This document shows positions 33,490 through 45,832 of a stretch of DNA of 64,000 nucleotides, piece after piece. The number at the start of each line of letters is the position of its first letter. Within the stretch, counting starts at the first letter, position 1. The notes under the pieces are model-generated. The model was not told where the DNA came from. It worked only from the letters and a program-made list of their open reading frames with translations, and did not search any database. This DNA comes from Limonium bicolor (lineage: Eukaryota > Streptophyta > Magnoliopsida > Caryophyllales > Plumbaginaceae). The position numbers were made by a program, and so were the translations under genes. The stretch covers positions 190,916,925-190,980,924 of the forward strand of contig CM041782.1 of the NCBI GenBank assembly GCA_023374045.1, given 5' to 3'.

Positions 33490-36400
33490 ATGTCACCGGT
33501 CCGTAGACAATGGCTCGTTCGTCCTCGTCACCATGGGCCAGAATACAAAACAACTCTGCTCTCCCCATGTCACCGGTCCGAAGACAAAGGCACGTGCGTC
33601 CTCGACTTCATGGGCGAGACTCAGTAAAAAGGTCATCCTTTTTACGAGGTCATGTGAGGAATAATTCCTCTAATTAAAAATACAATCAACTCCAATTTCG
33701 TTTTATACTAACGCCTCCATCCTTAGCGTGATTTAATTGTGACCACTGGTAGGGAGTTTCAGGAATCATCCAACCCTGATGTGATCAGCATCAGTGTAGA
33801 ACTATTCTTCCACTCCAATTTGTGTTCGGTTTCCCTTGATACCTAGAAAATCAAGTTCCACCTCCCACGCCATTTTCAAACATCAAATAATTCATTCATG
33901 TCCAATTTTCTATCTTTTTAGTCTTTCTAATCGTAATCAATACATCCCCAAGGTGTGGACTCAGTCCATCAATCATTCCTAGTTCATCTCTTAGTAATTA
34001 CATCAAGACTTAAATTCCTACTAAGTTCTATAACCGTCTCATACCAATTCTCACCATCTTATATCTCATAGCATTACTATCTTCTTCCTTATATTCATAT
34101 CGAACAGTATCCCATAGTGTTATCTTATTCTTATCTCACACATAGTCTCATATCGACATACCTCATATATTCCTTATTTCTTAAGTCTCCTTAATCCTCT
34201 TCCTTAATTCTCTTAACTTGTACTCACACCGGAGTTAACCAGATAGGTACTTAATATGTATGGTATTCACATCTTCAGTGTGCAATAACCATGATTTTAT
34301 CTTAAAATATTTATGTAAAACATATTCTCAAATTATTTTGTGCTATGCACACCATAGTTTATGTACTCAATACACAAACATACGCTAAGCGGTTTTCGCT
34401 CTACCCCCTTAAAATGGATTACGCCTACGTAATCAACATTATATCATCCTTGAACATAAGTTCAAGATGTCTAATTCTTACCAAGCATTCTAGCTTCCAT
34501 GCCGTTTATCTCACTTATAATTCGATCAGAGGGTCATAACTATGCTAATGACTTAGTCTCTACATCGAGGATTCTTAACGGTACTTATACCATTTCCTTA
34601 ACTTAGTTTGGTCTAATCTCAAAGGTAGTGGTCTGCTAGCTTCAGCTGCGCGACTCTGATAATCTTAGGCTTAACTGCCTTTCTAAACGTTCATAGTATT
34701 GTATATCCTTCTGCCTCCTTACAATTTAGGAATATTGGTCTCTCAGTGGACACGTGTTATCTTTTTATATACACGGCCTTAATGAGTTGTAACTCGTCTA
34801 TCCATTCTCCTTGAAGATCTTATGTTCACACTCTTAGTGTTTTCTCGAATGTCTAAATTGTTCTTTCCATCTGACCTTTGGTCTGAGGATGATTCTTAAT
34901 CTGAAACTGTTGTTTAGTGCTAGTGCGCTTTATAGTTTATCCTTAACTTCTTAAGACATGTCCAATGTCTGTGTGCTTAACAATCCGTGCTCTTCGCACT
35001 TCATAGTCCTTAATTATTTGTTCTCTGATTCCTTTGTGTTGTTGGTTCAACTGAATTCTTCTCTTCGAGTGTTTGCGGTAGTAGCTGCTCTTGTCTGATC
35101 TTGCGTCGTTGTCCATGGTACGGAGTCGACTACTTCCCGTGTTCCTTACACCACTCGTCCACATGCATGGGGTACCTTACTGGTACATTACTACTTACCC
35201 AACTAACTCATAAACGAGCGTGTTAGGCCTGCAAGCCCCTGTGGGGTGCAGTCGTCCCACGTCTCGTTTTAGTAAACTCATAGTGTTCGTCACACGTTTA
35301 GCTATTGCTAATTATGAAGTATTTTGTTGTCGATCTCCTCTTCATCATTCCGTGATAACATTTATTGTTCTTCTTGAACTTAATCAAGGGAAATTTATTT
35401 ACTGTGTTCTTAAGTATGGTATGCTCTAGTTCTTTCTGTATCCCGTACTGATTCGGTCTCTTAGCGACTGAGGTCTCTTCCCATAGAGCCTCTTATCTTC
35501 TTTCTCGTATTTGTTCTACTAGGAATGCACTTCCAGTTCCTTAAGGAGTGGGTAGTGTGCTTCCTGTGAAATCTTACCTAACCAGGTCCAGACTACTGGC
35601 ATCAATGCACAGTTCGTCTACCATCTTATTTCCTTACTCATATTGGTTTCTGCTCACAGATCTAGTTGCCTCGGTGTCAATATTTGACGGCTTATACATA
35701 ATGGTCACTTTACTGCGCACCATGACTTAATCCCCCTTATATAAATATTGTACTCACGACCACTACTACCGTGGTAGCTGGCTCTTACTCTGTTGCCCAT
35801 TGATGGCGCAACTACTTACTCATTTACTCTAACATCTTATCTTACATTCAATCCCTTCTTGGTGTAAACACACTGGGAGTTCTCTAATTTCGGTGTTTGG
35901 CGGTTGCCGTACCGTGTTGTAAATGGTTATCTCTTAATATGAAGATGTTCTGCTTCAATTTCAGATTTGTAAATAGGCTAATTTCTCTCACATTCCTTCA
36001 TCCTTTATGATGTTATTTACCATGTAATTTGACCGGTTCCTGAAGAAGTCATCCGCTGAATCACAAGCTCTTCTGAGCATTGGTCACTTGACGTGCCATA
36101 ATGTGCACTCACAATGTTTATCTCTGACGATTACTGGTTCTTACATCCTGGGTGTTGGATATGGGGTTTATCTCTGCAGCCTTCCTTATTACTCAAGTGT
36201 ATCTGGTATGTTCTAAGGTAATCTCAAGGTTTACAGTTCCCATTCTCTAACAAAAGTGTATTATTTCTCGAATAAGTGAAAGCCCTTTTTGAGGGGTTTA
36301 TTCCCACTCTTGGCCTCACAACAAGGAGAGGTATCCCCACCCTAAAGGCATGGTTCGTTCTCCGCCCCTGTCAATGTACTATCTCATTATTCTCATTGGT

Positions 36401-38451
36401 GCCTTTTCCTGGCAATATTTTCCACAATCTAAGTTATAGGTTTGGTAACCGTTCATATCTACGAATTGTAGTTCATTCGTGGCTTAAATAAGCTCTCTTA
36501 CAACTTACTGCGCCTCGAGCTCTGATGTGGTTAACTTCCTTGGCTCGTAGGCTCTTAGTGCTTAATGCCTCAGTCCATTACTTGTACTCTTATTCATCTG
36601 TAGGTCATCCTTATAGGTTTTTGTTTCTTCGAACATTATCCACCGTTAGGTTACATATTGAATGTAGTATCGGGTTTCATGGTAAGTTGCTGCATCCTGC
36701 TTCCTGCTATGGAAGTTAATTCAGGTGATCAGAGGTTACTTAGTGTCCTCGAAAATACAGTCATTTTACTAGACTTATGTCTTTTAGCAGTCAAGGTTAG
36801 GTTCGTATTAGGCGTTTGTCTTACGGTGTCCAAGTTGGATATCATCCTGTCATCTTATACTTCCATCTCAACGCTTCGTTCAACTTCCGTTGACTACACC
36901 ACCCGTTGATGTTCAATCATACTTAATTGGGTGTTAATGAGTTAGACGAACAGTATTAACTGTCATTCATTAGTTTGTCAGGCTCGACCATGCCCACTCT
37001 ATGGGGGTGGTCCTCTGAGCTTCCCTCTGTCGGGATTGTATATCTTTAACCCTTAGTAGATTACTGCTTAAGTTTATTCCTTCTGTCCCTGTTTCCGGGG
37101 TTCACCAACATCTTCATTGTAGAATGTTTGTTATTGGTATTCTTAATGGTCACTCTGGGAGTCTTATCACATTTCCGTTGGAAGTCGTTGCGTCGACAGT
37201 CTCAATCGTATTCCGTAATGCATTCCTTGTACGTTATCACTTGCGTAATGTTTTGCTCGCATTACTGAGCGATCTCTTATGTTTTCCTCTCGGGGTTTGG
37301 GATTAATGTTCTTACCGTACTGTCGGTTGTTGTTGTAGTAGATTGTACCGTTGCCAATATTTTTATCGTTTAGTATTCTGTCCAAGTTCAGCTCCCTGCT
37401 GACTGGTGTGCCCACTCATCTCATCCTGGTCAGGCCGTCAGGCCCTTCCAAGGCTCATTCTCCCATGTAGCTTAACCGTGGTAGCACTTACGATGGCAAG
37501 TGCGCCATCCAAGATGAGCTTCCGGTACCGTGTGCGTTGGTAGTGGTACTTCCACCTAGTTTCCATATCTTTGATAGTCCTCGGGACTCCTTCGATAGTC
37601 TTTAGTTTGGATAACTAGCCATCCGGCAGTTTCCTGTTGGTTTACCGTACTGTCACTTATCCGGGCGTTCCTCTTTCTGAGGGAACCCCTTATTATTTTC
37701 TTATGTCTTAATCCTCGCTCCCGTTCCCACACATTTTGTCGTGGTTACTAAGTAATGATCCTCCTTTAGGCACTACATCGTAGTCCTATTCTGGTATACA
37801 GTAGTACACGTCCTTATTGTCGTCTGCGCTATGTCGGCCAGGTTTTGTAACCTTTCTCAATGTGTGGGGTTTGGAGTTCCCTTTTCTAACTGGTCCTTCC
37901 AGTATTCTTAACTTTCATGCTTGGTATTATCCCTCTATTATGCTCATTCGGACCACTGTCCGGTACTCACGTCGCTTATCTTTCTTTATCCATTGCACTC
38001 GTAGTGCTTTCCTTATCATCGGTATTGCGGGTTATTTCGACTGCGTAGCATGTCGACCCACGTTGCTAGTAATTACCGTTCCTTTATTGATAGAATTCCA
38101 TAGGTAGCGCCTGTTTCTCTGTTGCGCTCCCTTAAAACCTCCAAGTTCTCCGTAACTGTTGTGCAACAAGATGTTTCTCGTATAGCTTACTGTTAACTTA
38201 CTGCCAGATCGGGTTTCCCCGAGTAAGAGAAGGTTTTCTTCTCTCTAGCGTTGTTCCACATATTCAGGGTTAGGGATGTGGAGGGCGGGTCTAGGTACTA
38301 TGGATATCCGGTAAATACCGGGAAGTCCTGACTAACGCACCTCTCACTCTATCACTCAACCCTTAACCCATAACTCAAACTCAACCTCAGTATTCACCTA
38401 AGTTCGGTATTTCTTGTCTTCAGAGCGTAACTACGCTCTGATACCACTTTT
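33490..38451 (-). other. Non-coding internal region of C, copy 2 (main part)
   Basis: Closely matches 16671-21613 base for base with scattered substitutions and small indels (for example about 25 extra bases near 36912-36940). Same absence of coding sequence, same palindromes, and a primer site at its left-hand LTR (38435-38446). The small ORFs are shared with copy 1 only because the DNA is shared. Confidence 0.8.
38435..38446 (-). promoter_or_regulatory. tRNA-iMet primer site (C copy 2)
   Basis: Minus strand TGGTATCAGAGC, with CAGAGCGTA pairing to TACGCTCTG across a 2-nt loop (38421-38440). Confidence 0.85.
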
Positions 38452-41400
38452 TGTAACACCCCATCTCGATCCAATCGTGGTTATCACAAACTTATCACCA
38501 TATATACAAACTGCAGCGGATCCAAATACATTCAAGGACCTTGCCACGGTCTGACTACAGAATATACCGAACATTAGTACGTATCAATCTTAGCCAAATA
38601 CATATCCTTCTTACAATCCCCTCACATCCTATACATCTTACTAACTCAAAATGCCAAACGAGTGTACATGCACAACTCGTAGGCCACACTTAACCCGTAC
38701 GCTTGTACCCCATCTTACTCTCGTGATGGCCGCCTCCTGACGTTCACCTGTGTAGTAAAAACAGCCCCCAAAGGGGGTCAGCACGAATGCTGGTACGATC
38801 CTCTCATGGTCCCCAAGCTAACGTGGCTACGACGACTAATTGTCGATAGCATGGAGGTTGATTAGATGCACAACATTATAGAAAGTGCAATAAACAACAA
38901 TCCAAATTTGAACAATCAAAGTTCAAACATAATGAACGAATTAAATGCGTTCCCTTAATTAGAGAGTTAATTATTTAACTCCTTAAGTTATGTTTCCTCT
39001 TAATCTTAGTCCATCCTTATCTTACCTCAATCTTAGTCTTATCTTAGCCTTAGAAACAACCATCCTTTAAAAAGGAATGGATGTAGCTTATCTTAGTCTT
39101 ATAATACAAACCATCCTTTAAAAAGGAATGGTTACAACTTATCTCAAACCTTATCTTAATCTTAGAATACAAACCACTCTTTAAATAGAAATGCTTGCAT
39201 CTTACCTCAATGTTTATTTTTGTCGGGTCAAAAGCAACCCTAGCCAATGAGCTATTAACTTCATTGGTTGAATAAACAACTTATCTTATAATTTAGGATT
39301 TAGGTGATCCTACCACACCATCTTAATGCCTCCTACCTTGGACTGTATGTCCAACGTAGCTGAGCCGGCAACCGACCCTAGGCAACAAGTCTGAAGACAA
39401 GTCCTGACCCCCTTTTCCTTAGCATGCATGACCGGAGTCAGTCCCGGGTTCCTCACTCCCCCCTTAAGTTCCAGTTAGTAGAAGTCTCAAGACAACGTTT
39501 GTTGGTTAACCTCTTTCGGTTTATAACAAACTAATATTAGGGAGCGTTCCTTTGTCTCACTCAATTCCTTACTAAACGTTGGTTAGTAAGTTCTCACGGT
39601 ATGTAGTGTTAGTTTTCAAACATCACATAACAATACAATAAACATAATGTTCCGGTTGCATGCTTTATCTTGTTTAGTGAGCACACAAAAAAAAAATAGC
39701 ACACAAGCCGAGGGACACCTCGTTAGCAAGCAGGTCACAAGAAGAACTGTACCGTTCACCGTTGGTCGTTCGGTTGCTTACTCTCTCCGGAGTCCAAATA
39801 CTCAAGCCCTAAAACATTCATTCAGATTTAGGTTGTTAATCACTTAACTTAATTCAACTTATTTAACTTACTTAACCCATAATGATCCCCACCTAACACC
39901 TCTTAAGTTTTACAACTTAATCTTACAACTTAACCTTAAACTTTTAAGTTTATACTATCTTAATCTCTTAGGTTTATACCTCTATTCATCATTGCCCTCT
40001 TAATGGGGTACAATTAATACCACTAAACTTCCTTAGGGTTTCTATCTCTTTTTTTTCATCTTTAGGGTTGACCGACCTTACCGACCGACCTTACCCAAGG
40101 TCGGTCCATTCCAGAACTTATTACCGTTTGAAAATTTTACCCCGACCGACCTTGCAAGTCCGGTCCCCAAGGTCGGTCCATTCCCGAGAGTTTCCCCGTG
40201 GGATATTTAGGCCCGACCGACCTTGTCAAGGTCGGTCCCAAGGTCGGTCCATTCCAGAGATTCAATTCGTACACAAAATACAAGCCCGACCGAACTTGTA
40301 AGCCCAGTCCTCAAGTTCGGTCGATTCCAGAAACTCTTTCCGGTAGTGTAAACTGAGCTCGACCGACCTTGCAGGTCCGGTCCCTAAGGTCGGTCGGCTC
40401 CAGAACCTTGTTTCTAAATTCCCATTTGACTCCAAACTTCTCCACAAGTTCCCCCATGTGTCCTAATACCATTTTTGCACTTAAACTCTCCTTAGAACTC
40501 CCACCAAACTCTCTAAAACAATTTCCAAAGATCTACTTAAACACTTTGATTTCTACTCAAATTTCGCCATAGCTTCTCTAGTATATTGTCATGCCCAAAT
40601 GCATTGTTTTCCTCATTCAACCATCTCACACACATCAAGTTCTTCCTCATCATATTTCATCACCCAAACCAACTCATTCACAACAAACTCAACATATTGC
40701 AATAATCTCAAATTGCATAGCATTAAGGCCCTTAAATGACATGGCTCTTAGGCCTTTGAATGACTTAAACTTAAACACTGAATTTCCCACATATAAAAGC
40801 TTTCAACCTGCAAATACACCCATCAATCTTATAGTAGTTATAATGCTCTTAAAATCCATCTTAAACTTATATTACTAACTCATTCCCATTGGCTCCTTAG
40901 TCACAAGTTCACAAGCTTGTTTAAATTCTTTTTCCTAGGTTATATAACCCATTACCTAATGTAAGCCCTAGGCTACATTGGTACACATCTAAAACTCATT
41001 CCTTAAACCTTAAACCATCATTAGGTAAGCAATTTACCTTATTTTCTCAAGCTTATCTTAACTTCCTCCTTAGACCTTTTTCCCTTGGGGATCCCGGCCA
41101 CCATCTTAACTTCCCTTGCCAACGTTCTAATCATTACACAATGACTCTCATGAGTGCTAAACAATACACTAACCTTAAGGAATGAAAACCTAGGTTAAAA
41201 ATGTGTTTTAAGACATAAAAGTGGATGATTACCTTTGAAGTCTCAAAGTAGACTTGGGTATTGAATGAAAGAGGACCTCCACTAGTCCTTGGTGAAAGAA
41301 AAAAGCTAGAACAAGGCATAAAAACAAGGCCCCATGAGTGGTAATTTTCGGCCATGTAGAAGAAATGATGGAAACCTAACTTTTCTTACATATTCTTTAC

Positions 41401-42329
41401 CTTAAGAGAATGGAGAACCAAATGGGCTCTTCAAACTTGATTTTCCTCCATCAATGGAGTTTTCTCTTGGCACCGAAATGGAGCTTTGAAGGATTTGAAA
41501 AGATAAAAAGGAGGGCCTTGACTTACTAAGACAAATATGCAATTTGTTTTGGATTTGGAGCTTGGAGTTGCATTTGGCAAGTGAATGAAGGTGAGGAACC
41601 ATGGATGGAGCTCTCTCTCGGTTTTGGAGCAAGAGAGGAGAAGAAGAAACCGTGGAAGGAAGGAGAAATGAAGAGAGAGAAGGAGAAAGGTGACTTAAAT
41701 GAAGATATTTGTTATAAAAGGTAAATAGTCTTTCTTTTACTTTCCTTCCCTTTTTATTTTCTTAATTTGATGTAGTCTTTAATGAATCATCCCTTAGAAA
41801 CCGGCCCCCTCATTAGATAAGGCTAACACGGTCTTTGTTGACCAACTAATTGACTTATGTTGACTTAAGCTTAATTTGGCACTAATCACAAACTAGTGTA
41901 CATATTTGTGAAATTTTTGATTTCCCATTGATTTAGACTTCCTAATGTGATACTAATTAGTACAAATGTTGATTAAGATGTAATCATAGGCATTTAGCCA
42001 CTCAAAACTCATTTCTAAGACAATTTCTCAAAAAGGTGCGTTAAGAAGTCTTAAAGCACATTTTGTGTTTAAGCTTGTTTTCAAGCTTGGATTTCTTTGG
42101 TAATTGGTTTAAAATGACCATTAGGATATTATTAAGGTCTTATCATGATATTTGGGTGCTCACCCAAGTCTCTCCAAGCTTAGAGCACGTTTTTGCCCAA
42201 ATTGCCCTTAAGGCATTTTCTTGTGTTTTCCTTGGTTTAAATTGTCTACCAATCTCTCTAAGGCATATTTTAGCCTTACTACATCATATATTGATGTTTA
42301 CTTAACATACTTAGGTTTGGGGTATTTCA
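38452..42329 (-). repeat. 5' LTR of C copy 2 (3.9 kb)
   Basis: 3,878 bp with the same landmarks as 21614-25515: donor at 41400, array at 40068-40400, hairpin at 38765-38777. Its TG terminus (42329) abuts the B LTR about 265 bp inside that LTR. Confidence 0.9.
40068..40400 (-). repeat. Palindromic GACCGACC array in second C LTR
   Basis: The same five-unit array as at 23265-23585, with an extra GACCGACCTTAC word at its start. Confidence 0.8.
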
Positions 42330-42792
42330 AAACGAGAAAATTCCGGAAAAGGGTTCCGGTTAGTAAAAACTGTAAAAACGGGAAGTTGTGGGGTGAGAGT
42401 GTAAATAGGCTAAACTATTGTGTCCACTTTAGAAATAAAAAATTAAAATCTGTGTGAGGCAGTGTGTGGGCCGGCCAGCTTTCCCCTCTCTCACTCTCTT
42501 CTTTCCTAATATGCTACAAGACAAAACAATAAAGTAAAAACTTAGTTTTGTATACTCTCTCTCCTACCCATTTCGATTCTCTCACTTGCTGCACCCACAC
42601 TCTCTGATTTTCTTCTTCCTCAAGAAGCTCTCCAATGGAGATTTGGACAACCCCATTCAGCCACCATCTTCTCTCCTCTTGTTGAGCACTCAAACCTTCA
42701 CCAAAAATTACAAAATTGGTACCATTGGATTCCACTCATCAAGGAGATCATTCCTCTCTTTTCAAAAATCAAAAATACCCACTTTCATCTCC

Positions 42793-42831
42793 ATGGGTAT
42801 GGATGTTTTTGAAGATGAAGACCACCATTAG
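42793..42831 (+). CDS. Short upstream ORF MGMDVFEDEDHH in LTR B leader
   Basis: Twelve codons in good start context (CTCCATGGG), 29 nt before the donor TTTGAG|GTAAAA. The 3' LTR copy (53031-53069) differs by one residue. Element E has a 39-nt ORF at the same place. Confidence 0.4.
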   Translation: MGMDVFEDEDHH

Positions 42832-42860
42832 AATCTCCTCCTTCACCTTGTTGGTTTGAG

Positions 42861-42862
42861 GT
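42861..42862 (+). promoter_or_regulatory. Candidate leader splice donor in LTR B
   Basis: TTTGAG|GTAAAAAG after a CT-rich stretch, conserved in all related LTRs. Pairing with the AG at 46040-46041, directly before the gag ATG, would remove about 3.2 kb of leader. Confidence 0.5.
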
Positions 42863-43942
42863 AAAAAGAAATCCAAAAAACTAGCATTTCTAGCTCTTAT
42901 TTGCAAAAATAGTATTTCTAAGTTTTGAGCTTCTTATCCCTTATGCTCCAACCGATTTTGGCTTCACATTTGGAGTGGAAATCTTGCTTTGGTTGCTGTT
43001 CTAAACTTCATCTACACCCTTGCGAGGTAAGGCCTTATCGAAACCTTAAAAACATGCCTTAAACCCTAGGATGATTTAAGGGTTAGTTTTAACTTAGAAT
43101 GTTTGTATATCGATGGGCTGTAGCATTAGAATTTTGAGCCTCCATAACCGGTTGGTCAAGAAGAGAGGAAAGGAAAGGAAGGAAGAAGGGAAGAAGGAAG
43201 AAGAAAGAAAGGAAACTAGAAAACCAAGGTTTTGTAATGCTTTATGTAACAGATTTTTAAAAGCTTAGAATGAGTAATATACATAGTATTGAGTAGTGGT
43301 ATAATGTAGAAGTGAACCAAACTGTTTTAAAGCTTTAAAAGATAATTAAAAGCTTGTATAAACCTTGAGAAGATGAATGGTGTGTGCAGGAATTAAAAGA
43401 GTGTTTAGTGCCAAGTATTTGTTTGGAGAATTGTGTATTAGTGCTCTTAATAAACAGGTAATATGAGTGGAATTGTGTGGGCAAAAACTTGTGGTGAGAA
43501 AGTTAAATTATAGGGGGGGCTATGTCAAAATTTACCTAGGAAACTAGAACACTTAAGAGCTAGAAACAAGTAGAAAAACACTTTAAAAACAGTTTTGAGA
43601 TGGAACTAAGTAGTGGGTAGGATGAGAGTGAAAGATAATGCATTGTAAACCTTATAAATGGAATTAGGAAAGAAAACTATGAATGGAAGAAGTGAGAATC
43701 AAAATATGTAGCATAGCTAGACTAGGAAGAAATAAGGTAAGTGCTGAAATGAAGTTAGGAAAATAATGTGTGTGAATTAGTATGGAAAGAAGTAATGAGT
43801 TAGTGATGGATTTAGAGATGTTTATGAGGTTAATTAAGTGCTTAAACATGTGAGATTAAGTGTAGGAACAATGGGGAATTAACTAGGCAAAGTATGGTTT
43901 GTAACAAATGAAGAAATTGTAAATTCTGTAGGAAGTTACAGC

Positions 43943-44215
43943 AGGTCCGGGACTTGGTCCCATGCTAAAGACCCGGACCATGCTGAAATTCTGTTCGAGA
44001 GTATGCTGCAACATTGGTCCGGGACTTGGTCCCTTGTACAACTCCCGGACCACCCATTAAATCTGTTCGAGAATTCTATACTAGTTCTGGTCTGGGACTT
44101 GAGTGCAGCATGAAGACCTGGACCATGTAATAAATCAGTTCGAGGATTTAGATCACATGGTGGTCCGGGACTTAAGACCCGGACAAGGTCCCGGACTAAC
44201 CCAAAACATTAAAAA
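43943..44215 (+). repeat. GGTCCGGGACTT/CCCGGACC array in 5' LTR B
   Basis: Four units of about 70-75 bp, each GGTCCGGGACTTGG...ACCCGGACC followed by TCTGTTCGAG. The paired GGTCCGGG and CCCGGACC arms of a unit can form a hairpin. Repeated in the 3' LTR and in E. Confidence 0.85.
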
Positions 44216-45295
44216 TAAGTTTATAAAATGGCATAGAAGAAAAGGTAATGTATGGTAATGATAGTATAAGATAATTAGGACTTAATTAATGATGTTTAAT
44301 GGTCATTAAAGGTATAAACAAGTTTTTAAAGTAATAAAGAGTAAGTAAACAATGTGAAAGTACATGAATTATAAAGACATAGTAACCATAAGTCGGGAAA
44401 CGTAGAACATGAAACGGGTTAAGTTAATTATAGTTACTTAACCACTCGATCGCATGTATGTGATAGGATTTGAATAGTCGAACACCGAAGGGGAGTTGGT
44501 GAGTTCAAGTCAACGGTGAACGGTATGAACTTCTCATGCCCTGTATGCTACCTTGGCTACTCTAATTTGTGTGTTTGTGTGCTAATTGATCACCTAAACA
44601 AGGTAAAATGCACGAATAATTCATGAAATGAATGGATGAGAATGAAGTGTATGTGCCTTGTGTGTATTGTATTGACCAAGTAATGTAGTATAGGACTTCT
44701 AACTGATTCCTAACTAGCTAACATTTCTAACATAAGAAATTAGTAAATTGGAATAAGTAGAAGTCCGATATAGTTTCGGCCACGCGTGAGGAGGAGGAGA
44801 CACAAGAGGTTGGATCCAAATCCTGGCTTTAATCTTTTCCATGGACCAAACCCCTTAAATGGGTAGCATCCTAGTTTAGTGAGCCACCCTAAAGCCCGGT
44901 GGTGGGACGGTGTAGTCCCTGCCTGGAGGTCATACCGACTTAACATGAGTATAAGTAAGTAAGAGTAAGTAAGTAAGTAAGAAGAAGTAAGTAAGTATTG
45001 TATGAGCAAGATTGTGTAAGTAATGTGGTACCAAGTAAAAGAGTAAAGAACATCCGATTAACCCGGATGGGTAACTGGCTAACCAATGATGAAGTAAGAA
45101 TTGTGAATGGTATTGTAATACTGTTTGGCTTGTGTATTGCCTTCGGTTGTATGTATTGTATCTTGTATGAATGTATTGTTGAATGTAATAGCATGTATGC
45201 ATGTATAAAATGAACTTCATGCATATCCGACAATTAGTCGGCGTACCCTAGGTAGCACGCGGTATATGCGAAGTTTATATGCAGCATTTTGCTGA

Positions 45296-45307
45296 GCCCC
45301 TTGGGGC
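45296..45307 (+). other. GC hairpin near LTR 3' end (element B)
   Basis: GCCCCTTGGGGC followed by a T-rich stretch. Counterparts: 4572-4588 (A), 21930-21942 and 38765-38777 (C), 55631-55641 (B 3' LTR) and 59857-59868 (E). Confidence 0.6.
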
Positions 45308-45804
45308 ACTATTTTTAATTTTACACGTGCTCATGAAGGGTGAAGATTGTGATGAGATCAAGAATGATTTCTTTTTGTGTGATTAGTGGATTATGAATGG
45401 TGTACCAAGTTGTACACGGCTATATGCCTTTTTGATTAGCCGGTGTACCATGGGGTACACCCTTTTTGATATTGAAAGGAGTGTGAATTGGTAGAAATGA
45501 GTAGGTTGCTTAAACTCATTATTTTTGTAAACTTAAGGGAAGGGATGTAATTGGTTATATTTTTGGATACTCAGTAATCAAGTGATGTAAGTAACTGTTA
45601 TGTATGGATTGGGAAGTATTTATAGTAGCTCGATATTTTCTGATGTCAGACCGTAACTGTATGTAGAGAAGCCTTGCTAGCCGTATGGACGGTTAGCGGC
45701 ATTGTATCACCCGCCGTAGTAATTGTATTTCCGCTGCGAGTAGTGAGATAACCGTGATGATTAGACAGTAAGTATAGGATCAGCGGTAGGGGTGTTACAA
45801 AAAG

Positions 45805-45832
45805 TGGTATCAGAGCGTAGTTACGCTCTGAT
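45805..45832 (+). promoter_or_regulatory. tRNA-iMet primer site inside palindrome (element B)
   Basis: TGGTATCAGAGC at 45805-45816, five bases after the LTR. ATCAGAGCGTA pairs with TACGCTCTGAT. Where A and E have GCGA/TCGC, B has GCGTA/TACGC, a compensated difference. Confidence 0.87.

Larger units (their letters stand above)
16252..42329 (-). mobile_element. Element C: tandem LARD array (LTR-internal-LTR-internal-LTR)
   Basis: Three LTRs of one family (16252-16420 fragment, 21614-25515, 38452-42329) alternate with two matching non-coding internal regions (16421-21613; 25516-25760 plus 33490-38451). Each internal region has a purine tract on its right and a tRNA-iMet primer site on its left, so the element runs on the minus strand. 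There is no gag or pol, which fits a large retrotransposon derivative relying on proteins from a relative such as A or B. Element D is inserted in the second internal region only. Confidence 0.85.
42330..45799 (+). repeat. 5' LTR of element B, 5' truncated
   Basis: Matches the 3' LTR from about base 270 on (GAGAAAATTCCGG at 42334 and 52566). It ends GGTGTTACA at 45799. Compared with the 3' LTR it also lacks a ~75-bp block (present at about 54881-54955). It contains the leader donor at 42861, the CCGGACC array and an (AAGT)n run near 44950. Confidence 0.92.

Noticed and set aside
44948..45000. (AAGT)n microsatellite, also at 55283-55335
   Set aside because: Ordinary simple repeat shared by both B LTRs; no function suggested.
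45296..45307. Bacterial-type intrinsic terminator
   Set aside because: The hairpin and T-rich tail resemble one, but the DNA is plant; kept only as a conserved LTR hairpin.
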